Part shown: in pieces, positions 56,335 through 64,000 of the stretch | How the letters are laid out: each line of letters starts with the position of its first letter | Position numbering within the stretch: the stretch's first letter is position 1 | Assembly (NCBI RefSeq): GCF_001263335.1 | Contig: NZ_LGVW01000010.1 | Location: 1 to 64,000 of the forward strand | Length of the DNA stretch: 64,000 nucleotides | Direction: 5' to 3' | Source of the DNA: Dichelobacter nodosus | GTDB lineage: Bacteria; Pseudomonadota; Gammaproteobacteria; Cardiobacteriales; Cardiobacteriaceae | Notes under the pieces: model-generated | What the model saw: only the letters and a program-made list of their open reading frames with translations | What the model was told of the DNA's origin: nothing | The model's database searches: none | Translations under genes and position numbers: made by a program

Positions 56335-57888
56335 ATGATGACAACTGAAAATAATTCCCCTCAACCCAAACGCGATTGACTACAACGGATTGAATATATT
56401 GGCAATAAACTGCCTGATATTACAATGCTATTTATTTATGCCTTAGTGATTTGTTGGATTTTATCGTGGCTGATGTCTTATCTTTCTTTTGACTACATTC
56501 ACCCTGTTACTCAAGAAAAACTAGCCATCATCAACCTCTTTCAACCCACCGAAATCATTACCTTTTTCATCTCGTTAACAAAAAACTTCATCAACTTCCC
56601 ACCGCTTGGCATCACCATCGTTGCCACCTTCGGGATTGGAATTGCGGAAGCAAGCGGATTTATTAACGTGGGATTGAGTCGTGCATTAAGCATGATTCCC
56701 AAATCCATCGTAACGCCTGCGGTGATCACCGTTGCCGTGTTATCACACATCGTTTCCGATTCGGCTTATGTGATTTTAATGCCGGTTTCCGCGCTCGTTT
56801 TCTACTCTGTCGGCAAACACCCACTCGCTGGGATTGCCGCCTCATTTGCAGGTTTATCAGGCGGTTTCTCCGCGAGCTTCACACCATCGCTCATCGACCC
56901 CATCATGCAAGGCTTCACGCAAAGCGCAGCTCAAATCATCGACCCCAGCTATGAAGTGAACGTGTTATGCAACTACTTCTTAAGCTTAACCAGCACCGTC
57001 TTCGTTATCGGCACTTGCTGGTACATCACCGATAAAATTATCGATCCACGCTTAAAACGCATTATGCCGTTAGACAGTGACCTCGAAGCGGAACACACCG
57101 AAATCAGTCCACCGTCTGCAATTGACTTAAAAGCCTTTCGCTGCGCCTCTTGGGTTTTCATCGCGATGGCAGTCGGCTTATTTCTCCTCGCCTTTCCTGA
57201 AAAATCTTTATTACGCGCCCCCGATGGATCATTAACTAGCCCACAAGCACCCGTCATGCAAATGATCGTGCCACTCTTATTCCTCTTCTTTGCCATTCCT
57301 TCATTAGTACACGGCATCCTGTCGAAAAAATTCACTACTACACGGCAAGTAACGAAATCGATGGAAAAAATCACCTATGCACTGATTCCGTTCATCGTCT
57401 TCTCTTTCTTTTGCGCACAATTCCTCTATTCATTCAATCGCTCTGGCATCGGCACACTCATCGCCTTATCTGGCGCAGAATTTTTAAAATCGCTACAAAT
57501 GCCATCAGGCATTACCATTTTCGGCGTATTGGTGCTAACTTTATTCCTCAATATCATCATCACTTCAGCCACCTCAAAATGGGCGATTTTATCCGCGATT
57601 CTCGTGCCAATGCTCATGTCGGTGAACATCTCTCCTGAATTAACGCAAGCGGCATTTCGCATCAGCGATGCAGTGATGAACGTCTCCACACCGATGTTTG
57701 CCTTCTATCCGCTGCTTATCTCCTATTGCCAACGCTACTGCAAAAACACGGGTATCGGTACACTTTGCTCAATGATGATTCCCTACACCATCGGTTTATT
57801 CATCGTTTTAACCATCGTGTTATACGTCTTTTGGTGGATTGGCTTCCCACTCGGTTTTGATAGTGGCTACGTTTATCCACGCGCTTAA
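56335..57888 (+). CDS. AbgT-family transporter with early in-frame UGA
   Basis: The frame from ATG 56335, with AAAAAGGAG 8 nt upstream, reads MMTTENNSPQPKRD, then TGA (56377-56379), then LQRIEYIGNKLPDITMLFIY. Residues after the stop match the conserved AbgT start (E. coli YGWVERIGNKVPHPFLLFIY), where Trp is expected, so TGG to TGA is likely. Without readthrough, synthesis must begin at the ATG at 56425, which has no good ribosome-binding site and loses the conserved segment. The remaining 487 aa keep about 12 membrane segments and SGGFSASFTPSLIDPI. AbgT proteins import p-aminobenzoyl-glutamate or related compounds. A peptidase follows at once. Confidence 0.75.
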
Positions 57889-57899
57889 AGGAGAAAAAA

Positions 57900-59120
57900 A
57901 TGCAACAACAATTAATTGAACGTTTTTTCCGTTATTTAGCGGTAACAAGTCAAAGTAATCCCAATGTGCCTGACGTGCCAAGTACGTCTGGACAATGGGA
58001 TTTAGCAAAATTATTAGCACAAGAGTTAAATGAACTCGGATTAAAAGAGATAGAAATCGATCAATACGCCAACGTTACCGCACGTTGGCAAGGCACAAAT
58101 CCAAACGCAACCCCGATTGGCTTTGTCGCGCATTTAGATACGGTAGATGTTTCGCTTTCGCCTAACATCAAACCGCAAATTCTCAAATTTAGCGGTGAAG
58201 ATTTAGCGCTCAATGCTGAGAAAAATATCTGGCTACGCGTCAGCGAACACCCCGAAATCGCCACCTACCGCAATCAAGATATCATCTTCAGCGATGGCAC
58301 AAGCGTTTTGGGCGCAGATAATAAAGCCGCAATTGCCAACATCATGACCGCGCTATCCATCATCAAGACAGAAAACCGCAGCACAGGCGATATTTACATC
58401 GCCTTCGTGCCAGATGAAGAAATCGGCTTACGCGGCGCTAAACATTTAGATTTAACAAAATTTAAGCCCGATTTTGCTTATACCATTGATTGTTGCGAAT
58501 GCGGCGAAATCGTTTATGAAAACTTCAACGCCGCCTCCGCTGAAATTTTCATTCAAGGTGTGAGTGCGCACCCGATGTCGGCAAAAGGCATTTTGGTAAA
58601 CCCGATTCTCGTGGTGCACGACCTCATCAGCTTATTCGACCGCGAACAAACCCCCGAATGCACCGATAAAAAACTCGGCTACTGGTGGATTGATAGTATC
58701 GAAGCTGATCAAAGTCAAGCGAAAATGCATATTTCGATTCGCGATTTTGATAAAACGAGCTTTGAATCACGCAAACAATTCATTGAACACGCAGTGGCGC
58801 AAATTCAATTGCGCTATCCAACAGCAAAACTCAGCTGCCAAATCACCGATATTTACGGCAATATTGCCAATACGTTAACCGAAGACCGCCGTTCCATTGA
58901 TTTATTGTTTAACGCGTTTGATGCGGTGGGCGTGGAGAAGAAAATTCTACCGATGCGCGGCGGTACAGACGGTGCAGCGTTATCTGCGAAAGGTATTACC
59001 ACGCCAAACTACTTTACAGGGGCGCATAATTTCCACTCTAACTTTGAGTTTTTACCGCTCAGTGCATTTGAAAAATCTTGCCAAATCACGCTAAAACTTA
59101 TCGAACTTGCCGCGAAATAA
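57900..59120 (+). CDS. pepT: peptidase T (M20 tripeptidase)
   Basis: 406 aa. Zinc and catalytic residues are in FVAHLDTVD, GTSVLGADNKAAIA, VPDEEIGLRG, DCCECGE and the C-terminal TGAHNFHSNFEF. It removes N-terminal residues from tripeptides in the cytoplasm. It lies 11 bp after the AbgT-type transporter with AAAGGAG upstream, so uptake and cleavage are probably linked. The block is an insertion relative to ppa-recF. Confidence 0.93.
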   Translation: MQQQLIERFFRYLAVTSQSNPNVPDVPSTSGQWDLAKLLAQELNELGLKEIEIDQYANVTARWQGTNPNATPIGFVAHLDTVDVSLSPNIKPQILKFSGEDLALNAEKNIWLRVSEHPEIATYRNQDIIFSDGTSVLGADNKAAIANIMTALSIIKTENRSTGDIYIAFVPDEEIGLRGAKHLDLTKFKPDFAYTIDCCECGEIVYENFNAASAEIFIQGVSAHPMSAKGILVNPILVVHDLISLFDREQTPECTDKKLGYWWIDSIEADQSQAKMHISIRDFDKTSFESRKQFIEHAVAQIQLRYPTAKLSCQITDIYGNIANTLTEDRRSIDLLFNAFDAVGVEKKILPMRGGTDGAALSAKGITTPNYFTGAHNFHSNFEFLPLSAFEKSCQITLKLIELAAK

Positions 59121-59186
59121 TCGTCAATTTAAGCACCGCGCTTTCTTCACCGAGAGCGCGGTATTGTTTTTTTTCACCGTTGATAG

Positions 59187-59333
59187 TGAAAAATGATCAG
59201 CATTACAATATGCACTGGTAAAAGCACGGCAAGCGCCGATAAACCGTTTAACATTTGACCCTTTAAACGCAATTGATAACTGCATGCGTCGTTCCATACC
59301 CAAAAAATAATAGCCATCTTGATCAGATAATTT
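59187..59333 (-). repeat. degenerate copy of internal recF segment
   Basis: These bases match recF 60212-60361 with scattered substitutions. The minus frame still reads KLSDQDGYYFLGMERR against recF ELSDQDGNYFLGMERR. It cannot encode a working domain. It is joined directly to a copy of the ppa 3' end. Confidence 0.85.
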
Positions 59334-59340
59334 AGTAAAA

Positions 59341-59468
59341 AAATCGAATTCCATTTCAATCACTACAAAGCACTCAAAAAAACCAATTCTACAAAAGTAG
59401 ACCACTGGGGCGATAAACACATCATCAAATCCGCGGAAAGATCAAGCCTAAAAACTCAAAACCGAATT
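59341..59468. repeat. direct repeat copy 2: degenerate 3' end of ppa
   Basis: Matches 55532-55682 from AAATCGAATTCC to ACCGAATT with small internal deletions and substitutions, in the same orientation. The native terminator continues beyond it. Confidence 0.85.
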
Positions 59469-59487
59469 GATGAAATTCGGTTTTTTT
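59457..59487 (+). terminator. original ppa terminator, displaced
   Basis: ACCGAATT (59461-59468) and AATTCGGT (59474-59481) form a stem followed by T6. The first arm alone remains after the true ppa gene at 55675-55682, so the insert separated ppa from its terminator. Confidence 0.75.
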
Positions 59488-59509
59488 ATGCGCGGAAAAA
59501 CTTTAGCGA

Positions 59510-60589
59510 TTATGAAATTTGCTGAATGTGCCCGCGATCTAAATAAAACTGTTCACAATCCGAATCCGAAATTGCCAGTAACTTTGCCTCAAGCGCGGTA
59601 ATAAATAATTGCGCCTCGCTCGCCTGTAAAAAGCGCAACAATAATTGTTGCCGTTCAATATCCAATTCGGCAGTAATATCGTCAACCAAAATCACGGGTA
59701 CTTTTTTACTGCGCGCGCGGATTTCATCTGCCTGCGACAAAATCAAAGCGCATAAAACAGTTTTTTGTTGCCCGCGTGAAAACGTATGCGCAATATCGTA
59801 ATCCTCACAAAATAACCGCCAATCCGCGCGGTGAATACCGTCACGGGTATATTTAATTTGCTGATCGCGGGCTAAATTTTCGTCGAGCGTTTGCCGTAAA
59901 TCTCCATGCCAGCCGCGGTCATAACGAATGCGTAGCGTTTGCAAACCGCCTAAATGCGCGTGATATTGATTAAGCCGATTTTCTAACCGTTTCAAATAAT
60001 CGCGCCGCAAAATATCAATTTTTTCTGCCGTTTCTGCCAAAAGTGGGTGCCAACTGCGGATATAGTGATCCTGCCAACCTTCCATCAATGCACGATTACG
60101 CCCTTTTAAAGCGTATTGATAACGCTGCCACAACGGCAAAAATGCGGCATCATCAAAAAACAAACCATAATCTAAAAACCGCCGCCGTTCTTGAGGCGCG
60201 GCAGTAAGCAATGAAAAATGATCGGCATATACAATATGCACCGGTAAAAGCGCGGCAAGCGCCGATAAACCGTTTAACGTTTGACCATCTAAACGCACCC
60301 GATAACCGCGCGCGCGGCGTTCCATACCCAAAAAATAATTGCCATCTTGATCGGATAATTCGGCAATCAATCGAAAATAGGATTGTTGATAAGCAATCAT
60401 GTGGCGCACTTGCGCCGTGCGAAACGATTTTCCGCGTCCCAAACAATATAAAGCTTCTAATAACGCCGTTTTACCGCTGCCGGTTTTGCCGCTGATAATA
60501 TTGAGTTTGGGGTGAAAAGCGAGCGCCGCGGCGGATTTTAAATGGCGGAAATGCTGCGTTTGCAAAGAATCAATACGCATAACACTCAA
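59510..60589 (-). CDS. recF: DNA replication/repair ATPase RecF
   Basis: 359 aa, the usual length. Walker A is in GKTGSGKTALLEALY (about 34-48), the signature in FSRGQQKTVLCALILSQA, and Walker B in VILVDDITAELD. With RecO and RecR it loads RecA at single-strand gaps. Its ATG overlaps the comM stop (ATGA). It is not next to dnaN here. Confidence 0.93.
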   Translation of the reverse strand: MSVMRIDSLQTQHFRHLKSAAALAFHPKLNIISGKTGSGKTALLEALYCLGRGKSFRTAQVRHMIAYQQSYFRLIAELSDQDGNYFLGMERRARGYRVRLDGQTLNGLSALAALLPVHIVYADHFSLLTAAPQERRRFLDYGLFFDDAAFLPLWQRYQYALKGRNRALMEGWQDHYIRSWHPLLAETAEKIDILRRDYLKRLENRLNQYHAHLGGLQTLRIRYDRGWHGDLRQTLDENLARDQQIKYTRDGIHRADWRLFCEDYDIAHTFSRGQQKTVLCALILSQADEIRARSKKVPVILVDDITAELDIERQQLLLRFLQASEAQLFITALEAKLLAISDSDCEQFYLDRGHIQQIS

Positions 60590-62073
60590 TGAACACGATA
60601 TTGCAGCGCTTCTGCCGCGTGCGCCGGCAAAACGGCATCACTCTCTGCCAAATCGGCAATCGTACGCGCCACTTTTAAAACACGATGATAACCGCGCATC
60701 GATAACCCCATTTTTTCTGCCGCCTGATCGAGCAGCGTTAAAACGCTTTTTTCGGGGTGAAAATAAAGATCCAATTCGCGGCTACTCAAAAGCGCATTGA
60801 TTTTTCCCTGCCGCGCAATTTGTCGTTCAAATGCCGCACTGGCTTGCGCTCGCAGCGTTGCCGTGTTATCGCCATCGTGATGCTGCGCGCGCAATTCTTT
60901 GGGCGTCAACCGCGCCACCGTCAGATGAATATCAATCCGATCGAGCAACGGCCCGCTGATTTTTTGCCGATAACGCGCAATTTGTTCCGGCGTATCCGTG
61001 CAATGATGTTCGGCGTCGCCATAATAACCGCAGGGGCAAGGATTCATCGCCGCAATTAATTGAAATCGCGCGGGAAAATCGCATTTCATCGCCGCGCGCG
61101 AAATACTGATATGACCGTTTTCTAACGGTTCACGCAGCATTTCTAAAACGTGACGGTTAAATTCCGGCAACTCATCTAAAAATAAAACGCCGTGATGCGC
61201 CAAAGAAATCTCCCCCGGTTTGGGCAAAGAACCGCCGCCGACTAAAGCCGTGGCAGAACTGCTGTGGTGCGGCGCACGAAAAGGACGTTGTCGCCAATGT
61301 TCAACATTAAAACCATGTTGACTTAACGAAAGAATCGCCGCGCTTTCAATCGCTTCTTGACGCGTCATCGCCGGCAAAATACCGACAAATCGTTGCGCCA
61401 ACATAGATTTTCCCGTTCCCGGCGACCCGCTCATTAAAACATGATGACCGCCTGCCGCGGCAATTAATAAAGCGCGTTTAGCTTGATGATGTCCGACCAC
61501 ATCAGCAAAATCCGGATAATGCGGTAACGTTGGAAGCGTCGCCATAATCGGTTGCCATGAATGGCGTTGCTGCAAAATCGCAACAATATCAGCCAAACTC
61601 ACCGCGCTGCGCACATTTTCAACGGCAATTAACGCCGCTTCCGCCGCATTTTCTTGAGGCACGATAATCTGATGACCGTCTGCTGCTGCCGCTAATGCAC
61701 ACGGCAAAATCGCGCGCACCGCGCGCACTGCGCCGGAAAGCGCTAATTCGCCGTACCATTCCGTTTTTTGCAAAGCATGCGCTGGAATTTGTCCGGAAGC
61801 GGCGAGAATACCTAACGCAATAGCAAGATCATATTGCGCGCCGTCTTTGGGCAAATCGGCAGGCGCGAGATTAATGGTGATGCGTTTTTGTGGAAAGGAA
61901 AAACCGCTATTGATGATGGCAGCGCGTACGCGATCTTTACTTTCTTTAACCGCTTTTTCCGGCAAACCGACCAACGTCATCGCCGGCAATCCTGCCGATA
62001 AATCAATTTCAACGCGTACCAGCGGCGCTTTCATTGCCAATGGTGCCCGAGAATAAACGGTTGCCAGCGCCAT
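60586..62073 (-). CDS. comM: ComM/YifB-type AAA+ ATPase
   Basis: 495 aa. An N-terminal Lon-protease-like domain (LVRVEIDLSAGLPAMTLVGL), then Mg-chelatase-like AAA+ with GSPGTGKSMLAQRF, LFLDELPEFNR and NPCPCGYYGD. ComM is a branch-migration helicase that widens integration of DNA in natural transformation (known), relevant to this patchwork locus. It starts at the yggS stop and overlaps recF. Confidence 0.92.
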   Translation of the reverse strand: MALATVYSRAPLAMKAPLVRVEIDLSAGLPAMTLVGLPEKAVKESKDRVRAAIINSGFSFPQKRITINLAPADLPKDGAQYDLAIALGILAASGQIPAHALQKTEWYGELALSGAVRAVRAILPCALAAAADGHQIIVPQENAAEAALIAVENVRSAVSLADIVAILQQRHSWQPIMATLPTLPHYPDFADVVGHHQAKRALLIAAAGGHHVLMSGSPGTGKSMLAQRFVGILPAMTRQEAIESAAILSLSQHGFNVEHWRQRPFRAPHHSSSATALVGGGSLPKPGEISLAHHGVLFLDELPEFNRHVLEMLREPLENGHISISRAAMKCDFPARFQLIAAMNPCPCGYYGDAEHHCTDTPEQIARYRQKISGPLLDRIDIHLTVARLTPKELRAQHHDGDNTATLRAQASAAFERQIARQGKINALLSSRELDLYFHPEKSVLTLLDQAAEKMGLSMRGYHRVLKVARTIADLAESDAVLPAHAAEALQYRVH

Positions 62074-62816
62074 TAGTTGGGCCAGTAATAACTATCAGGT
62101 TGTTGGCGTGCGCCAAAAAGAGCTTGCCCGACGCGCACAGTGGTTGCGCCCTCGGCAATTGCTAATTCAAAATCGCCCGACATGCCCATTGATAATTCGG
62201 CAATATCGGGATTAATTTGTTGCAGTTGATCGCGCAGTTGCCGCAGACGAATAAAACATTGGCGAACGGTGTCTTTATCGCTGGAAAAAATCGCCAAAGT
62301 CATCAAACCGCGCAGCCGTAAACTGCGAAACGCTTCCAGTTGACGCACAAAATCTTCTGCATTTTCAGGCGAAATGCCGTATTTTTGCGGTTCGTTGGAC
62401 GTATTCACTTGAATAAAAACATCTAATTGACGATTTTCTTGCTGCAAACGTTTATCGAGTTCTTCGGCAATTTTTAAACTATCCAGCGCTTGAAATTCGC
62501 TGGCAAAACGGGCGACATATTTGGCTTTATTGGTTTGCAAATGCCCGATAATTGCCCATTTTAAATCCGTATCTTGCAGTTCTTGCCATTTGTCGTAGGC
62601 TTCTTGAACTTTATTTTCGCCCAAAATCGTCATACCGCAGCTGTGTGCCAAACGCAAACGTTGCGCGTTAACGGTTTTACTCACCGGCAACAGGCGAATG
62701 CTATTGGGATCGCGTTGACATTCTTCTGCCGCGCGCACAATGCGTTGACGAATTTCAGCTAAATTTGCTGCAATCGCAGCGGCGGTTTCTGCTTGAGGAT
62801 AAGTTGGTGTCGTCAT
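62073..62816 (-). CDS. yggS: YggS-family PLP homeostasis protein
   Basis: About 247 aa from MTTPTYPQAETAAAIAANLA. LLPVSKTVNAQRL carries the PLP-binding Lys, and FIQVNTSNEPQKYGISPE and LSMGMSGDFELAIAEGATTVRVG complete the PROSC/YggS signature. It binds PLP and affects vitamin B6 balance. The frame extends to a GTG at 62870; neither start has a strong ribosome-binding site and family similarity favours the shorter form. Confidence 0.9.
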   Translation of the reverse strand: MTTPTYPQAETAAAIAANLAEIRQRIVRAAEECQRDPNSIRLLPVSKTVNAQRLRLAHSCGMTILGENKVQEAYDKWQELQDTDLKWAIIGHLQTNKAKYVARFASEFQALDSLKIAEELDKRLQQENRQLDVFIQVNTSNEPQKYGISPENAEDFVRQLEAFRSLRLRGLMTLAIFSSDKDTVRQCFIRLRQLRDQLQQINPDIAELSMGMSGDFELAIAEGATTVRVGQALFGARQQPDSYYWPN

Positions 62817-62889
62817 ATATACTCGATTATTCAAATAAGGAATCGGGATTATAGCATCGGCGTTCATCACAAAATCCGCCGCGCCGCCA

Positions 62890-63348
62890 TTAGCGATCTT
62901 TATCCATCAATTCCGCTTCAATTACGCTGCCATCTTCGCGCCGCGCCTGCACGTTGCCGGTGAATTCATAAGTGTTTTCCGGCATATCACGCCAACCAAA
63001 TCGCCGCGCAACGATATCAGGTTTAAACGCGCGCAATAAAGAATGACCGCAAAACCGCCGTAACGCTGGCAATAGTAAACAAATCGCTAAAATATCGCTG
63101 ATAAACCCCGGAACGATCAATAAAAATCCTGCCAGCAGGCGATACATACCTTCTTGCAAAACAGATAAATCTGCTTGCGGCGTTTGCATATGTTGGGCGA
63201 AAAAATAATGTTGATGACGAATCAAGCGGCTCCCCAAAATCATGGCAAAAATGAGTAATAGTAACGTCATAAACGCGCCCAAAGCATCGGCAACGCTGAC
63301 CAGCACCACAATTTCCAAAACCAACCAAAAAATAAAAAATAGGGGCAT
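62890..63348 (-). CDS. fxsA: FxsA family membrane protein
   Basis: 152 aa from MPLFFIFWLVLEIVVLVSVA, with GGAGAAAG upstream fixing the ATG at 63348. The conserved VADALGAF.TLLLLIFAMILGSRLIR segment and two further hydrophobic stretches fit the FxsA family. The E. coli protein relieves F exclusion of phage T7 when overproduced; its normal role is unclear. Confidence 0.88.
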   Translation of the reverse strand: MPLFFIFWLVLEIVVLVSVADALGAFMTLLLLIFAMILGSRLIRHQHYFFAQHMQTPQADLSVLQEGMYRLLAGFLLIVPGFISDILAICLLLPALRRFCGHSLLRAFKPDIVARRFGWRDMPENTYEFTGNVQARREDGSVIEAELMDKDR

Positions 63349-63430
63349 AAATCTTTCTCCATAAAACAGTGATGTTATTGATGGGCGCATTGATAGAAAA
63401 ATCAATACTCTTTCCCAAAATACCGCCGAT

Positions 63431-64000
63431 TTATTGATGCGCGCCGTCCCAATCTTTGCTGACGCCGCAATCCACAATAAGCGGCACGCTTAACGGTAAC
63501 GCGTGTTCCATAATGTGCGTAATCCGCGGCTGCCAAATATCGAGCGCTGCCGTTGCCACTTCAAAAACCAATTCATCGTGCACCTGCATTAATAAACGGC
63601 ATTCTTTTTGCGCGCCGTACGTTTGCCAAAACTGCACCATCGCTAATTTAATAATATCGGCGGCGCTGCCTTGCATCGGCGCATTAATAGCGAGCCGTTC
63701 TGCCGCGCGCCGGCGCTGCATATTTTTATTATGAATATCAGGAATATAAAGACGCCGTCCCAAAAGCGTGCTGACATAACCTTGTTGCTGCGCGGTTTGT
63801 CGTGCGCTGTCCATATAAGCGAGCACCTGCGGATAACGATGAAAATATTTATCAATATATTCCGCGGCTTGTGTGCGACTGATATTTAATTGCCGCGCTA
63901 AACCAAATGCGCTCATGCCGTAAATCAATCCAAAATTAATTGCTTTGGCATCGCGGCGCTGATTGCGGTCAACGGCTTCCGGCGCCACAGAAAATAATTC
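63431..64000 (-). CDS. polA: DNA polymerase I, C-terminal part
   Basis: 190 codons; the frame is open through the window end, so the 5' part lies beyond base 64000. RRDAKAINFGLIYGMSAFGL is the O-helix (motif B) and LLMQVHDELVFEV is motif C of the family A polymerase domain. It fills gaps and removes RNA primers. The reading stops at KDWDGAHQ, a normal C-terminus. Confidence 0.95.
   Translation of the reverse strand, partial: ELFSVAPEAVDRNQRRDAKAINFGLIYGMSAFGLARQLNISRTQAAEYIDKYFHRYPQVLAYMDSARQTAQQQGYVSTLLGRRLYIPDIHNKNMQRRRAAERLAINAPMQGSAADIIKLAMVQFWQTYGAQKECRLLMQVHDELVFEVATAALDIWQPRITHIMEHALPLSVPLIVDCGVSKDWDGAHQ

Noticed and set aside
56377-56379. Selenocysteine codon in the transporter
   Set aside because: No SECIS-like hairpin follows, AbgT proteins have no known Sec, and Trp is the conserved residue.
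59124-59420. 98-aa protein gene after pepT
   Set aside because: The ORF spans the joined recF and ppa duplicates; the translation is a degraded recF piece fused to antisense ppa.

Overview
The window looks like a gammaproteobacterial chromosome carrying a dense cluster of mobile DNA. Resident genes with moderate GC lie at the right end (50986-64000): ssrA (tmRNA, tag ANDDNYALAA), a glycine-zipper lipoprotein, an AIM24-family protein, pncB, nadE, ppa, then recF, comM, yggS, fxsA and the C-terminal part of polA. From memory, the vrl locus of Dichelobacter nodosus is a GC-rich island inserted at ssrA, and several genes here resemble what I recall of it. A member of the Cardiobacteriales is therefore my best guess; this is inference, not a database result.

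Four foreign blocks lie left of ssrA. (1) 1-4602: an AT-rich plasmid-type block. It has a 26-unit array of 21-bp repeats followed by an stbABC-like stability operon, an IS200/IS605 element (tnpB intact, tnpA broken), and toxin-antitoxin remnants. (2) 5171-17245: a sharply bounded GC-rich island, nearly all on the minus strand. It holds a tail protein fragment, a broken DUF4815 tail gene, an amidoligase / 173-aa unknown / class-II glutamine amidotransferase / gamma-glutamylcyclotransferase operon, and the first three genes of a BREX type 3-like operon (HTH, brxF, brxC/pglY). The operon stops where AT-rich DNA begins, so it is a fragment. (3) 17268-50981: a P2-like prophage of about 33.7 kb between 23-bp direct repeats of the ssrA 3' end. 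Order: secreted nuclease, repressor, operator region, CII-like and Ogr-like regulators, primase-helicase; then a long minus-strand late region (D-U-T-E/E'-FII-FI, fibre genes, I-J-W-V-S-R, Rz/Rz1, lysozyme, holin, X-L-M-N-O); plus-strand terminase and portal; Com and an adenine methylase; a P2-like cos core; and the integrase beside attR. (4) 55683-59468: an insertion between ppa and recF carrying a tnpB remnant, an AbgT-family transporter with an in-frame UGA, and pepT. It is closed by degenerate copies of recF and ppa sequence.

Blocks 2 and 3 share a homologous tail module: small tail protein, DUF4815 protein with an Asp-box-like C-terminal half, small coiled protein. In block 2 this module sits beside the amidoligase operon. 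The most novel element is that operon, which is predicted to make and trim amide or isopeptide bonds and stands between tail genes and a defence operon. Next are the stb array with its internally duplicated DNA-binding protein, and the nested insertions at ssrA.
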